This document shows positions 7,576-15,787 of a stretch of DNA of 64,000 nucleotides, one piece after another. How positions within the stretch are numbered: position 1 is the stretch's first letter; each line of letters starts with the position of its first letter. A model generated the notes under the pieces. That model was given only the letters and a program-made list of their open reading frames with translations, searched no databases and was not told where the DNA came from. The position numbers and the translations under genes were made by a program. Source of the stretch: JAVZLQ01 sp049972525 (GTDB lineage: Archaea > Thermoproteota > Bathyarchaeia > Bathyarchaeales > Bathycorpusculaceae); NCBI GenBank assembly GCA_049972525.1, contig JBMFKI010000001.1:1-64000 (forward strand), given 5' to 3'.

Positions 7576-7965
7576 ACCTTTTCGATTCCTCAGCTATAAT
7601 AACTCTATGCGGAGAAAAAAAGAATAAACGAGTTACTTGAAGGGTGGACTTTAAACCTTGCATTTTACGAGTTGGGAAACGCAGTTTGGAAACAAGCATA
7701 CATTTACAAAGCCATCAACGCAAATGAAGCAAACATAATATTAGACTCGCTAACAGAAGTTTTTATGAAACTCAAAAAACCAGAGAAAGAAAACAGTCTG
7801 GAAATACTAAAAATAGCCGCAAAGGAAGGGTTAACATGCTATGACGCTGCATACATTCAAGCAGCCATCGAAAACAAGTTAACATTAGTCACAGACGATG
7901 AACAACTATATAGAGCAAGTAAGAAATACGTAAAGGCAATAACAAGCTATGAGTTAAGCCAATAA
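7572..7965 (+). pseudogene. vapC: VapC-type PIN toxin interrupted by an A7-run frameshift
   Basis: The ATG that overlaps the antitoxin stop starts MNLFDSSAIITLCGE, the first PIN strand with its catalytic Asp. At the run of seven A residues (7615-7621) the frame breaks and terminates soon after. Removing one A joins it perfectly to INELLEGWTLNLAFYELGNA and onward through CYDAAYIQAAIENK and LVTDDEQLYRASK, giving a complete PIN domain of about 130 aa with all acidic residues. Nothing else is damaged. It is either a very recent inactivation, a sequencing or assembly error, or a slippage-dependent gene. Confidence 0.8.
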
Positions 7966-8096
7966 CTGAAAAATGGCGATACGTGTTTAAACACTAAAAG
8001 CTTGTATAGAAAATATAAAATAAGGATATTAGCGATTATTTAGAGGCAAAAGCATGAAGGAATACTGCTTAGAGGAGAAGCGCTCTTGATGGAAAA

Positions 8097-8106
8097 GTAT
8101 ATACGT
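8097..8106 (+). promoter_or_regulatory. TATA-like box before a vapBC operon
   Basis: AGTATATACG lies about 25-30 nt before the antitoxin start, suggesting a leaderless or nearly leaderless transcript. Confidence 0.45.
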
Positions 8107-8128
8107 AAATACATTTACATATCAATTG

Positions 8129-8362
8129 ATGGAGATGAAGACTTTAAGTGTTAAAGTGGATGAAGAACTCAGAGAACGCATGAAAAAGTTAAAGCATGTG
8201 AACTGGAGTGAGATAATAAGAGAATCCATTAGAAAGAAGATTGAAGAGGAAAACGGACGCAACATTGCAGAGGCAGTTTTGCTCAACGAAAGACTTAGAA
8301 GAACAGCTCCTGAAGGATGGGACAGTGCCAAGGTGATAAGGGAGTGGCGCTTGAAAAGGTAG
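8129..8362 (+). CDS. vapB: VapB-type antitoxin
   Basis: METKTLSVKV-like ribbon-helix-helix start (the sequence reads MEMKTLSVKVDEELRERMKK, then NWSEIIRESIRKKIEEE), followed by a toxin-binding tail ending APEGWDSAKVIREWRLKR. This tail is typical of archaeal VapB proteins that neutralise VapC. ATG 8129 is annotated; an in-frame TTG just before it and ATG 8135 are alternatives. The gene overlaps its toxin by 19 nt. A degenerate duplicate of its 3' part lies at about 3.05 kb. Confidence 0.85.
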   Translation: MEMKTLSVKVDEELRERMKKLKHVNWSEIIRESIRKKIEEENGRNIAEAVLLNERLRRTAPEGWDSAKVIREWRLKR

Positions 8363-8793
8363 TCCTAGACGCCAGCGTAATAGCAAAATGGTACCTTAAA
8401 GAAAAATACAGCGAACAAGCACTAAAGCTCCGCGACAACTACATTTCAGGACACATAACCATAGCAGCCCCAACCCTACTGGAATATGAAGTGCTGAACG
8501 CTCTAAAATACAGCGGAACATACTCGGAACAAGAACTCACACAGATTGCATATTCACTAAACAAGTATGGCTTCGAATATTGGAAACTTGACCGAATAAA
8601 GGATGAAATCATTAAAATAGCATGTAAATATGACATAACCATATATGATGCAAGTTACTTGGCATTAGCCACTCTCCTAAAAGCTCCGTTCTACACAGCT
8701 GACGAAGAACTGCTAAGCAAGATTGCTGAATTAAAAACAGCCAAGCATCTGAAGGATTCAACAGCCAAATTAGAAGAGCCTTCGCATACTTAG
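8344..8793 (+). CDS. vapC: VapC-type PIN-domain ribonuclease toxin
   Basis: From GTG 8344 the protein reads VALEKVVLDASVIAKWYLKE, with the first catalytic Asp. The conserved Glu lies in PTLLEYEVLNALKY, the second acidic cluster in TIYDASYLALA and the last in FYTADEELLSKI. Length (149 aa) and order fit a complete VapC. The start overlaps the antitoxin end, implying translational coupling. The probable role is sequence-specific cleavage of tRNA. Its first 30 codons exist again as a decayed copy at 3.2 kb. Confidence 0.88.
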   Translation: MALEKVVLDASVIAKWYLKEKYSEQALKLRDNYISGHITIAAPTLLEYEVLNALKYSGTYSEQELTQIAYSLNKYGFEYWKLDRIKDEIIKIACKYDITIYDASYLALATLLKAPFYTADEELLSKIAELKTAKHLKDSTAKLEEPSHT

Positions 8794-8879
8794 AAATACG
8801 TATTAAACCTCACATGCGGAAATAAACATTCACCTGTTTAGTTAAGAAGTTGGGAATTGAAGCCATAATTAGCTCTAAA

Positions 8880-9203
8880 TTACAGTTTGGGCAGTCCTTT
8901 TATTCCGTCCACTTTGTCAAAATCTTCATCGAATGAATAAATCTCCTTAATATTGTTTGAACGCATAACGTCTACGGCTAAGGCATCATTAGGGTCAAGT
9001 TTCAAGTTTTCTCCAAGTTCTGTTGCAGCAAAATATACTTCCTTGGTTACGCCATTTATCTTCACATTTTCAAGCATAAACAAGCCGAGAATAATATTGC
9101 TTAACTATTCTAATGGCATGCCATATTTTAGAATGTTTGCAACTTCAGACAAGTGCACAACCGTCGTTAAAACTTCTTCCTTTCCTACCCGTAATAGGCA
9201 TCT
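8880..9203 (-). pseudogene. PIN-domain toxin remnant with an in-frame TAG
   Basis: Reading the minus strand gives GKEEVLTTVVHLSEVANILK, then a TAG at 9105-9107, then LSNIILGLFMLENVKINGVT and LKLDPNDALAVDVMRSNNIK and IYSFDEDFDKVDGIKGLP. These are the middle and C-terminal parts of a PIN toxin of the class with TTVVHLSE as its Glu motif. The first strand with the initial Asp is missing and no antitoxin is present. The C-terminal 67 residues alone can be translated from ATG 9083 but would lack half the active site. Confidence 0.75.
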
Positions 9204-9205
9204 CC

Positions 9206-9615
9206 GTTAAAAATTTACCAAAAGATGCCCCAACCAAACTAATGCATAAAGAACACCAAGTTTTCATAAGCGGCATAACCATATTCGAACTATCCCCAAA
9301 AGCACCAAATACGCCGCCTCGGGAATAATACCGCCTGAAAGAACTTCCAGAGGCATCAGAGCCCTAATATACAACGAAACAGTAAACATCCTCCCAATAC
9401 ATGAAAGCACAACCCTACATACAGCCTTAAAACTTAGAAACATACTCAGCGACTTCATAGACTGCCTCATCCTCTCATCCGCCATAAACAACTGCGACAC
9501 CCTAATAACAGAAGACAACGACATACAAAACATAAAAGGAAACAAAAACCTCCAAGAAATTATAACCATAAAAAACCCAAAATTCCAAATACATAAACTT
9601 ACAGAAATCCTATAA
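9206..9615 (+). pseudogene. Second PIN-domain toxin remnant, frameshifted
   Basis: One frame reads KNLPKDAPTKLMHKEHQVF and ISGITIFEL, the first half of a PIN domain with its conserved Glu. Near 9293-9305 the frame shifts, and the rest continues as STKYAASGIIPPE, then ALIYNETVNILPIHES, IDCLILSSAINNCDTLIT and EDNDIQNIKGNKNL to a stop 13 nt before rmlA. The N-terminal catalytic strand is absent. A decayed second copy of the 3' end of this remnant plus the beginning of rmlA exists at about 2 kb. Confidence 0.75.
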
Positions 9616-9628
9616 CAAGTGCGTACCC

Positions 9629-10687
9629 ATGAAAGCTTTAGTCTTAAGCGGTGGCAGAGGCACCAGACTTAGACCTCTAACTTTCACCACCGCAAAACAA
9701 TTAATTCCCGTGGCTAACAAGCCAATTTTAGGCTACGTTTTAGACCATGTAGCTCAAACAAGCATTAAAGATATAGGAATAATAATCGCTCCAGAAACAG
9801 GAGAGGACGTTAAAAACTACGTTAAAGATGGCAGGGCATGGAATATTAACGTAACTTACATACCTCAAGAACCATTAGGGCTAGCCCACGCCGTTAAAAC
9901 GGCTCAAGACTTCCTTGGCGAGGACAACTTCATAATGTGCTTAGGCGACAACCTAATAGGCAAGGGCTTCAACACGCTAATAGAAAAATTTGAAAAAGAA
10001 AAATTAGACGCTCTAATTCTACTAAAAGAAGTTGAAGACCCAACGAGATTCGGCATAGCAGTACTAGATGAAAAAGACAACGTCGTCAAACTAATCGAAA
10101 AACCAAAAACTCCGCCAAGCAACCTAGCCCTAGTAGGCGTTTACATTTTCTCAAACAAAATCCACAAAGCCATAGAACGAATAAAACCATCTTGGCGAGG
10201 AGAACTAGAAATAACAGACGCCATACAAGAAATGGTAAACCAAGGCTGGAAAGTGAAAGCTGAAAAACTTGACACTTGGTGGCTTGACACAGGCAAAAAA
10301 GACGACATATTATACGCTAACGCCAAAATCCTAGACGAATACATAAAACAGGAAATAAAAGGCGAAACTATAGAAAGCAAAATTGAAGGAAGAGCCACAA
10401 TACAAAAAGGCGCAAAAATAATAAACAGCACAATAAGAGGACCCGCCATAATAGGCGAAAACTGCACCATACAAGACTCCTTCATAGGACCATACACAAG
10501 CATAGGAAACAACACGCAAATAATAGAAAGCTCAATAGAATACAGCGTAATCCTAGAAAACACGCTCATAAAAGACGTTGAAAGACTAGAAGAAAGCCTC
10601 ATAGGAAAAAACACCAAAATTATAAAAAACCAAAAACACAAAACTCTAAAACTCCATATAGGCGACTATTCAGAGGTAGAAATATGA
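9629..10687 (+). CDS. rmlA: Glucose-1-phosphate thymidylyltransferase, long form
   Basis: Makes dTDP-glucose (or the UDP analogue) from glucose-1-phosphate and dTTP, the first step of dTDP-rhamnose synthesis. The N-terminal glycine-rich loop LSGGRGTRLRPLTFT and PVANKPILGYVLDH identify a sugar nucleotidyltransferase; CLGDNLIG and IEKPKTPPSNLALVGVYIF supply the metal and substrate regions. Residues after about 240 form a left-handed beta-helix (hexapeptide-like repeats), as in the 350-aa long form. It heads an overlapping operon with rmlC, an SDR and rmlD. Confidence 0.9.
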   Translation: MKALVLSGGRGTRLRPLTFTTAKQLIPVANKPILGYVLDHVAQTSIKDIGIIIAPETGEDVKNYVKDGRAWNINVTYIPQEPLGLAHAVKTAQDFLGEDNFIMCLGDNLIGKGFNTLIEKFEKEKLDALILLKEVEDPTRFGIAVLDEKDNVVKLIEKPKTPPSNLALVGVYIFSNKIHKAIERIKPSWRGELEITDAIQEMVNQGWKVKAEKLDTWWLDTGKKDDILYANAKILDEYIKQEIKGETIESKIEGRATIQKGAKIINSTIRGPAIIGENCTIQDSFIGPYTSIGNNTQIIESSIEYSVILENTLIKDVERLEESLIGKNTKIIKNQKHKTLKLHIGDYSEVEI

Positions 10688-11199
10688 AAGAATACCCATT
10701 AAAAGGAGTAAAAGTTCAAGAAATAAACGTAATACCAGACGAAAGAGGGTTTTTCGCAGAAGCCTTGAGACAGGATTGGAAGGACCTCCTGGAAGAAGAG
10801 TGGATAGTGCAAGTCAACATAAGCTATAGTTATCCAAACATTGTTAGGGCATGGCACAAGCACGAGAGAGGACAGGTGGACTATTTTCTCGTCTTAAAAG
10901 GTGCCATGAAAATTTGCGCTTATGAGGAAGAAACTGGGAGGATGGTTGAAATCATAGCCAGCGAAGAAAAACCATCAATAGTGCGGATACCAGGAAAATA
11001 TTTGCATGGAACAAAAACCGTCAGCAACATGCCATCCTTAACGGTTTACTTTGTCACAAAACTTTACGATTACAAAAACCCAGACGAAAAACGCAGACCA
11101 TGGAACGACCAAAAAATAATTCCCACAGAAATAAATGGCAAAAAAGACGACCCCAGAGTGGGCAAACCATGGGATTGGTTTCAACCACCACATAAGTAG
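10684..11199 (+). CDS. rmlC: dTDP-4-dehydrorhamnose 3,5-epimerase family protein
   Basis: A 171-aa cupin of the RmlC family. The catalytic His is in VRAWHKHERGQVDYFLVL, and the substrate-binding aromatic region VYFVTKLYDYKNPDEKRRPW is recognisable. It begins GVKVQEINVIPDERGFFAEA like its relatives. It overlaps rmlA by 4 nt (ATGA), and its stop lies inside the ribosome-binding site of the next gene. The protein is divergent from bacterial RmlC, so a related epimerase specificity is possible. Role: inverts C3 and C5 of the 4-keto-6-deoxy sugar before RmlD reduction. Confidence 0.85.
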   Translation: MKEYPLKGVKVQEINVIPDERGFFAEALRQDWKDLLEEEWIVQVNISYSYPNIVRAWHKHERGQVDYFLVLKGAMKICAYEEETGRMVEIIASEEKPSIVRIPGKYLHGTKTVSNMPSLTVYFVTKLYDYKNPDEKRRPWNDQKIIPTEINGKKDDPRVGKPWDWFQPPHK

Positions 11200-11203
11200 G
11201 AGG
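11198..11203 (+). promoter_or_regulatory. Strong Shine-Dalgarno supporting a CTG start
   Basis: AGGAGG overlaps the rmlC stop codon and lies eight bases before CTG 11212. No ATG, GTG or TTG is correctly placed and in frame, and an in-frame TAA lies at 11206-11208. Confidence 0.7.
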
Positions 11204-11211
11204 CATAAACG

Positions 11212-12228
11212 CTGAAGGTTTTAGTAACGGGCGGAGCAGGTTACATAGGGTCTATCCTTTTAAGACTTCTTTTAGAAAAAGGCTACGATGTGGTGTGTTT
11301 GGACAGGTTCTTTTTCGGGACTGATCCTATTAAAGATATAATGGATAAGGTAAAACTGATAAAAGATGATGTTAGATGGTTTAAGCCTGAAATCCTAAAG
11401 GGGATAGACGCAGTATTCGATTTAGCATCACTCTCTAATGATCCAAGTGGTGAACTTGACCCACAAAAAACATTGGAAATAAACTATAAGGGAAGGGTTA
11501 GAGTAGCCAAACTTTCTAAAAAATATGGAATAGCCAGATACGTTTTAGCCAGCACATGCAGCGTTTATGGATTCCAAGAAGGCATTTTAACAGAAGAATC
11601 TAAGCTTAATCCTTTAACAACATATGCAAAAGCTAATGTCCTTGCAGAAAAAGAAATCCTTCCATTGGCTGATAAATCCTTCACTGTAACAGCCCTTAGA
11701 CAAGCTACAGTTTATGGGTTTTCTCCAAGAATGAGGTTTGATTTGGCAATAAATGGAATGGTTTTGGGCTTTTTCAAAAATGGCAAAATCCCAATAATGA
11801 GAGATGGAAAGCAATGGCGTCCCTTCGTCCATGTGAAAGACACATCAAAAGCTTTCGTTACCGTCTTGGAGGCGGAAAAAGATCTTGTTAATGGTCAAAT
11901 TTTTAATGTCGGCAGTGATGAGCAGAACATTCAAATTTTCGATTTAGCGAAGCTTGTAGCGGAATCCATTAACTTGCCATTTAATTATGAGTGGTATGGT
12001 TCTCCAGACACGAGAAGTTACCGAGTAAGCTTCAAAAAAATCAAGGAAACATTAAATTTCAAGCCACAATACACCCCAAAACATGGAGCAAAAGAAGTAT
12101 TCGACGCCCTAAAAGAAGGAAGATTAAATGCTGATGACCCGAGAACAATAACAGTCAAATGGTACAAGCATTTACTTGAAACGCATGCGTTCATAAAGGA
12201 CATTGAAATTAAGGGAGCAATTTTATGA
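11212..12228 (+). CDS. SDR-family NDP-sugar epimerase/dehydratase with a CTG start
   Basis: From CTG 11212 the protein opens with the NAD-binding Rossmann loop VLVTGGAGYIGSILLR. The first canonical start (GTG 11290) would delete that loop. An AGGAGG eight bases upstream and an in-frame stop just before CTG fix the N-terminus. Downstream are LASTCSVYG and LRQATVYGFSPRMRFDL, typical of extended SDR enzymes. The usual YxxxK reads YAKAN here, so the catalytic Lys position appears to be Asn. It sits where a dTDP-glucose 4,6-dehydratase would be expected but looks more like the nucleoside-diphosphate-sugar epimerase branch. It overlaps rmlD by 4 nt. Confidence 0.82.
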   Translation: MKVLVTGGAGYIGSILLRLLLEKGYDVVCLDRFFFGTDPIKDIMDKVKLIKDDVRWFKPEILKGIDAVFDLASLSNDPSGELDPQKTLEINYKGRVRVAKLSKKYGIARYVLASTCSVYGFQEGILTEESKLNPLTTYAKANVLAEKEILPLADKSFTVTALRQATVYGFSPRMRFDLAINGMVLGFFKNGKIPIMRDGKQWRPFVHVKDTSKAFVTVLEAEKDLVNGQIFNVGSDEQNIQIFDLAKLVAESINLPFNYEWYGSPDTRSYRVSFKKIKETLNFKPQYTPKHGAKEVFDALKEGRLNADDPRTITVKWYKHLLETHAFIKDIEIKGAIL

Positions 12229-13088
12229 AAATAGTTGTTATAGGATGCACAGGACAGCTTGGCACAGATCTTATGAAAATATTAAAAAATGAACATGAAA
12301 CCATTGGCTTAACGCATCAAGATATAGAAGTAACAGACCCCAATTCATGTCAAATCTTAAAGAAATATCACCCAGACGTTGTCATAAATACTGCGGCATT
12401 CCACAAAACCGACCAATGTGAAGAAGAACCAACAAAAACCTTTACAGTAAACGCTGTAGGAGCCAAAAACATATCTACAACATCAAAAGAAGTTGAAGCC
12501 ATAACCATATTCATAAGCACGGATTATGTATTCGACGGCTCTAAAAACGAGCCGTATACGGAAGAGGACATCCCAAATCCAATCAACACTTATGGCATTT
12601 CAAAACTGGCAGGCGAGTTATTTACAAAACAAAACCCAAAACATTACATTATTAGAGTTGCAAGTTTGTTTGGTGTAGCTGGAGCCAGCGGTAAAGGCGG
12701 AAACTTCATCGAAACAATGATAAGTAAAGCCAAAAAGAACGACCCCATAAATGTTGTAGATGACATGTGGATGAGCCCAACATACACGAAAGATGCGGCT
12801 GCGGCAATAAAGAAGATAGTAGAAGCAAAGCTTCCTTTTGGGATATATCATGCAACAAACCAAGGCTACTGCACATGGTTCCAGTTTGCCCAAGAAATAT
12901 TTAAAATGACAAATCTAAACCCAACATTAACGCCTATTAAAACAAGTCAGCTTCAAATGAAGGCGAAAAGACCGCAATTTTCAGCCTTAAAAAGCATAAA
13001 ACTTCCAAAATATGGCATAAAAATGAGGGATTGGAAAGAAGCTCTTTACGATTATTTGATTGAAAAAGGTCATATAAACCCTCGGTGA
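12225..13088 (+). CDS. rmlD: dTDP-4-dehydrorhamnose reductase
   Basis: MKIVVIGCTGQLGTDLMKIL is the N-terminal NADPH-binding loop. FISTDYVFDGSKNEPYTEED and NTYGISKLAGE contain the RmlD signature with the YxxxK catalytic pair. The 287-aa length matches the family. It performs the last step of dTDP-L-rhamnose synthesis, reduction of the 4-keto group. Overlap with the preceding gene places it in the rml operon. The product probably feeds the surface polysaccharide or glycoprotein glycans suggested by the neighbouring flippase. Confidence 0.88.
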   Translation: MKIVVIGCTGQLGTDLMKILKNEHETIGLTHQDIEVTDPNSCQILKKYHPDVVINTAAFHKTDQCEEEPTKTFTVNAVGAKNISTTSKEVEAITIFISTDYVFDGSKNEPYTEEDIPNPINTYGISKLAGELFTKQNPKHYIIRVASLFGVAGASGKGGNFIETMISKAKKNDPINVVDDMWMSPTYTKDAAAAIKKIVEAKLPFGIYHATNQGYCTWFQFAQEIFKMTNLNPTLTPIKTSQLQMKAKRPQFSALKSIKLPKYGIKMRDWKEALYDYLIEKGHINPR

Positions 13089-13101
13089 AATAGGACAGAA
13101 G

Positions 13102-14043
13102 GTGAAGTTGAATTTGCATATAGCCCAAATTGGAACAGGTCGTGTAGGACGCCCAACCGCATACACCATCATGTGTGCGGGACTTGCAGACACAATAACG
13201 GTATGCGATACCAAACCAGGGCTTGCCGCAGCCTTTGCTGAAGAACTAAAACATGTCACAGCAAGTTTAAGGTTGGATGTGGAGATAAACGCTTGCGAAA
13301 AAGACGAGGAAGTTGCAGGAGCCGACATTATTCTAATATCAGCTGGAGAACCCAGAATTCCAGGAGTTAAAATGAGTAGGCGAGACTTGGCAGTGCAAAA
13401 CGCAAAAATAGTGAAGCATATCGCCGAAGTCACATCTCCAAATAATCCAAGCGCAAAATATATTGTGATAACAAATCCTGTTGATGCAATGGCAATGGTT
13501 TGCAAGAAATATTCAAAGGCTGAATTCGTAATAAGCACCGGAACAAACCTTGAATCTTTAAGGTTCAGATCTAAACTGGCGGAAAAGTTGAAGGTGCCCG
13601 TTTCTAATGTTCAGGGATGGGCTGGAGGGGAACATGGCGACGCCGCGGTAATTTTATGGTCAACGGTGAAAGTTGGCGATGCACCCGTGGATGAGTATGT
13701 TCGCTCAAAAAACGAAAAGTTGAACAAAGAGGAAATAGAGGCTTACATGAAATCCGTGTCAAAGAACATAATAGACAATATCGGAGGAACAGAGTACGGC
13801 CCAGCTGCATCATTTAGAGACATCGTAAGGGCCATAGTGAAAGACACTGGCGAAATGTTGTCTGTTGCCACACCAATGAAGCTTAACGTAATACCAGAAC
13901 CAGTTTTTGTTGGAACACCAGTCAAGCTTGGAAGAAAAATCGGCGAGTCCTTGTATTGGAAACTTCCAGAAGCTGAAAAGATGGCCATAACAGAGGCTGC
14001 AAAGGAAATTTATAAAACATACCAAACTGCAATTGAAAAATAG
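13102..14043 (+). CDS. mdh: Malate dehydrogenase (L-lactate/malate dehydrogenase family)
   Basis: From a GTG start the Rossmann loop IGTGRVGRPTAYT is followed by an acidic adenine-ribose residue in VCDTKPG. The mobile loop SAGEPRIPGVKMSRRDL supplies the substrate-binding arginines, VITNPVDAMAM the Asn, and GWAGGEHGDAAV the catalytic His. The D-x-x-R motif that normally pairs with the His reads LESLRFR, with Glu in place of Asp. It interconverts malate and oxaloacetate with NAD(P). It lies 13 nt after rmlD in the same orientation, probably co-transcribed without functional connection. Confidence 0.87.
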   Translation: MKLNLHIAQIGTGRVGRPTAYTIMCAGLADTITVCDTKPGLAAAFAEELKHVTASLRLDVEINACEKDEEVAGADIILISAGEPRIPGVKMSRRDLAVQNAKIVKHIAEVTSPNNPSAKYIVITNPVDAMAMVCKKYSKAEFVISTGTNLESLRFRSKLAEKLKVPVSNVQGWAGGEHGDAAVILWSTVKVGDAPVDEYVRSKNEKLNKEEIEAYMKSVSKNIIDNIGGTEYGPAASFRDIVRAIVKDTGEMLSVATPMKLNVIPEPVFVGTPVKLGRKIGESLYWKLPEAEKMAITEAAKEIYKTYQTAIEK

Positions 14044-14117
14044 ATTTTCATAAATCATAAACCTCCACAAGGAAAAGGCGTATACACTGGCGCATGTAAA
14101 CCACCAGAAAAGACAAA

Positions 14118-15632
14118 TTACGCGTTAGTTTGCTGCCCTACAATTTTTAACCTTACTTCTCGTAATATTGACTGAGCTAAGGCTCTTGCTTCCTCATCTA
14201 TTGTCGCAAGTAGAGCAAGGTATAATAGTCCACCAGCCACTGACACGCCGAGAATGGCGTAAACTCTCACGTACACAGCGCCCAGCAATGTCTCGCGGAT
14301 TGCATAGAGAAAGCAGCCCATGACTACTGAGGCAAAAATGTACCTTGCAACGTTTTTCCAGGGAATTATTATTCTAGTCATTTTACAAACTAAAGCGTAC
14401 AATATAAGAAACATGGCAAAGTGCACTGCAGAGTTAATTATGCTCACATAGAGCGCCGATTGCATAGGCTGCTTTTGTGCATAAGTTGTTAAGACGAAAA
14501 AAGCCGTGGGCAAAGTTATAGCAGCATGGACGTAGGGCAAAGAGAAAGCTATGATCAGCCGACTCTTAGCAAGTTCCCTAAAGGATATCCTTGCTTTCTC
14601 ATCAAATCTTTCAAGTCCATATAAAACATAACTGAAAAATGTGGATGTTGTGGAAACAAAGGCGTCGATTGCCAACACGATTAGTATAGGCCAACCATCT
14701 TTAAACTCTGGCTTTAAAATTGCCAGATACAAATCTGGAAGCACTAATGCTCCAACAGTCATTGGTATCACAAACATGAGAACTGTCTTCAGCGACGTCG
14801 TCACGTCTTCAACATTTTTATCCATTATAAGTTTCGGGGTGAGGGAAAAAGCGAGAAACGAAGAATACGTTATAGTGCTTGCTATCTGTGCAGCCGCACC
14901 ATAATAGCCCCTTGCAGTTTCGCCGCCATATGCAAATAACATTATGAATATATATGCGGCTAACTGATTGCCCAGCACGTTGTAAACGTTTGCCGCAGAA
15001 CCCTTCAACCATTCTTTCGTGTAAGTCCAACTAAATTTCTGCCTTAAATCTTTTGCAAGAAGCCTCAGATAATAGATGCATTGAACAGCCACAGCAAGAA
15101 CTAGGCTTATTATGGCTCCTTCAAGCGACCTTTGAAACAAAACTATAAGCGTTAACCCTAAAGTAACCTTAAAGGTCTCCTCGATGAGTAAGCCGTAGCC
15201 CAGCACTTGAGGCCTTTTAGCTGTTAAGCAGGCTTCAAAAGCGTTCAGCATGTGAATCTCTATTATTTGCACCGAAAAAAGCACGTATAAGTAGAGGTAT
15301 TCTTGAACACCTAATGCTGACGCTATGGAAGGAATCAACGGAATATAAAGAAACGTTGCAGCCATAGATATTATGAAATTCATTAGAATTCCAGTTTTTT
15401 CCGCTCCCTCCTCGCCCCTTGCAACGAAACGCATAGTCCAAAAAGGTATAACCCCAGCGAGTATAGTAAAATACGCCACTATATCACTCATGTTAAACCA
15501 GACGCCATACTCCTGCAGCGTCGTCCATCTTGCGATCATGTATTGAAAGGCGAAACCAGTAGCTACACTGATTATTTTAGCTGCAAAGATAACAAAGCCT
15601 GAGTACTGAAGCCTAATCCCCTCTTTAGCCAA
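14118..15632 (-). CDS. Wzx-like polysaccharide flippase (MATE/MVF superfamily)
   Basis: 504 residues with about 12-14 hydrophobic helices spread over the whole length. The start RLQYSGFVIFAAKIISVATG resembles the first helix of Wzx/polysaccharide biosynthesis proteins. Such proteins flip lipid-linked oligosaccharides across the cytoplasmic membrane. The position next to the rhamnose operon and the NodB/FemAB-like gene supports a role in exporting surface glycan. No specific residues define the substrate. It is convergent with mdh and divergent from the downstream fusion gene. Confidence 0.82.
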   Translation of the reverse strand: MAKEGIRLQYSGFVIFAAKIISVATGFAFQYMIARWTTLQEYGVWFNMSDIVAYFTILAGVIPFWTMRFVARGEEGAEKTGILMNFIISMAATFLYIPLIPSIASALGVQEYLYLYVLFSVQIIEIHMLNAFEACLTAKRPQVLGYGLLIEETFKVTLGLTLIVLFQRSLEGAIISLVLAVAVQCIYYLRLLAKDLRQKFSWTYTKEWLKGSAANVYNVLGNQLAAYIFIMLFAYGGETARGYYGAAAQIASTITYSSFLAFSLTPKLIMDKNVEDVTTSLKTVLMFVIPMTVGALVLPDLYLAILKPEFKDGWPILIVLAIDAFVSTTSTFFSYVLYGLERFDEKARISFRELAKSRLIIAFSLPYVHAAITLPTAFFVLTTYAQKQPMQSALYVSIINSAVHFAMFLILYALVCKMTRIIIPWKNVARYIFASVVMGCFLYAIRETLLGAVYVRVYAILGVSVAGGLLYLALLATIDEEARALAQSILREVRLKIVGQQTNA

Positions 15633-15745
15633 ATTTCCACCATACAGTTTTGCTAGTGATATCTAAAGCGCCATATTTTAAATTTAACATGCAACGCACT
15701 CTATACGTTACAACCACATAACTTACGCAGAACCAGTAAATGTTT

Positions 15746-15753
15746 TTTATATA
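15746..15753 (+). promoter_or_regulatory. TATA-like box before the NodB/FemAB-like gene
   Basis: TTTATATA about 38 nt before the TTG start; a GGGA lies just before the start codon as a weak ribosome-binding site. Confidence 0.4.
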
Positions 15754-15787
15754 GAAACACTTTTTCAATTAGGCGTGAAAGGGAAAA

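Noticed and set aside
10141..10641. 166-aa minus-strand ORF opposite rmlA
   Set aside because: Shadow of the A-rich coding strand of rmlA; hydrophobic because of complementary codons, not a membrane protein.
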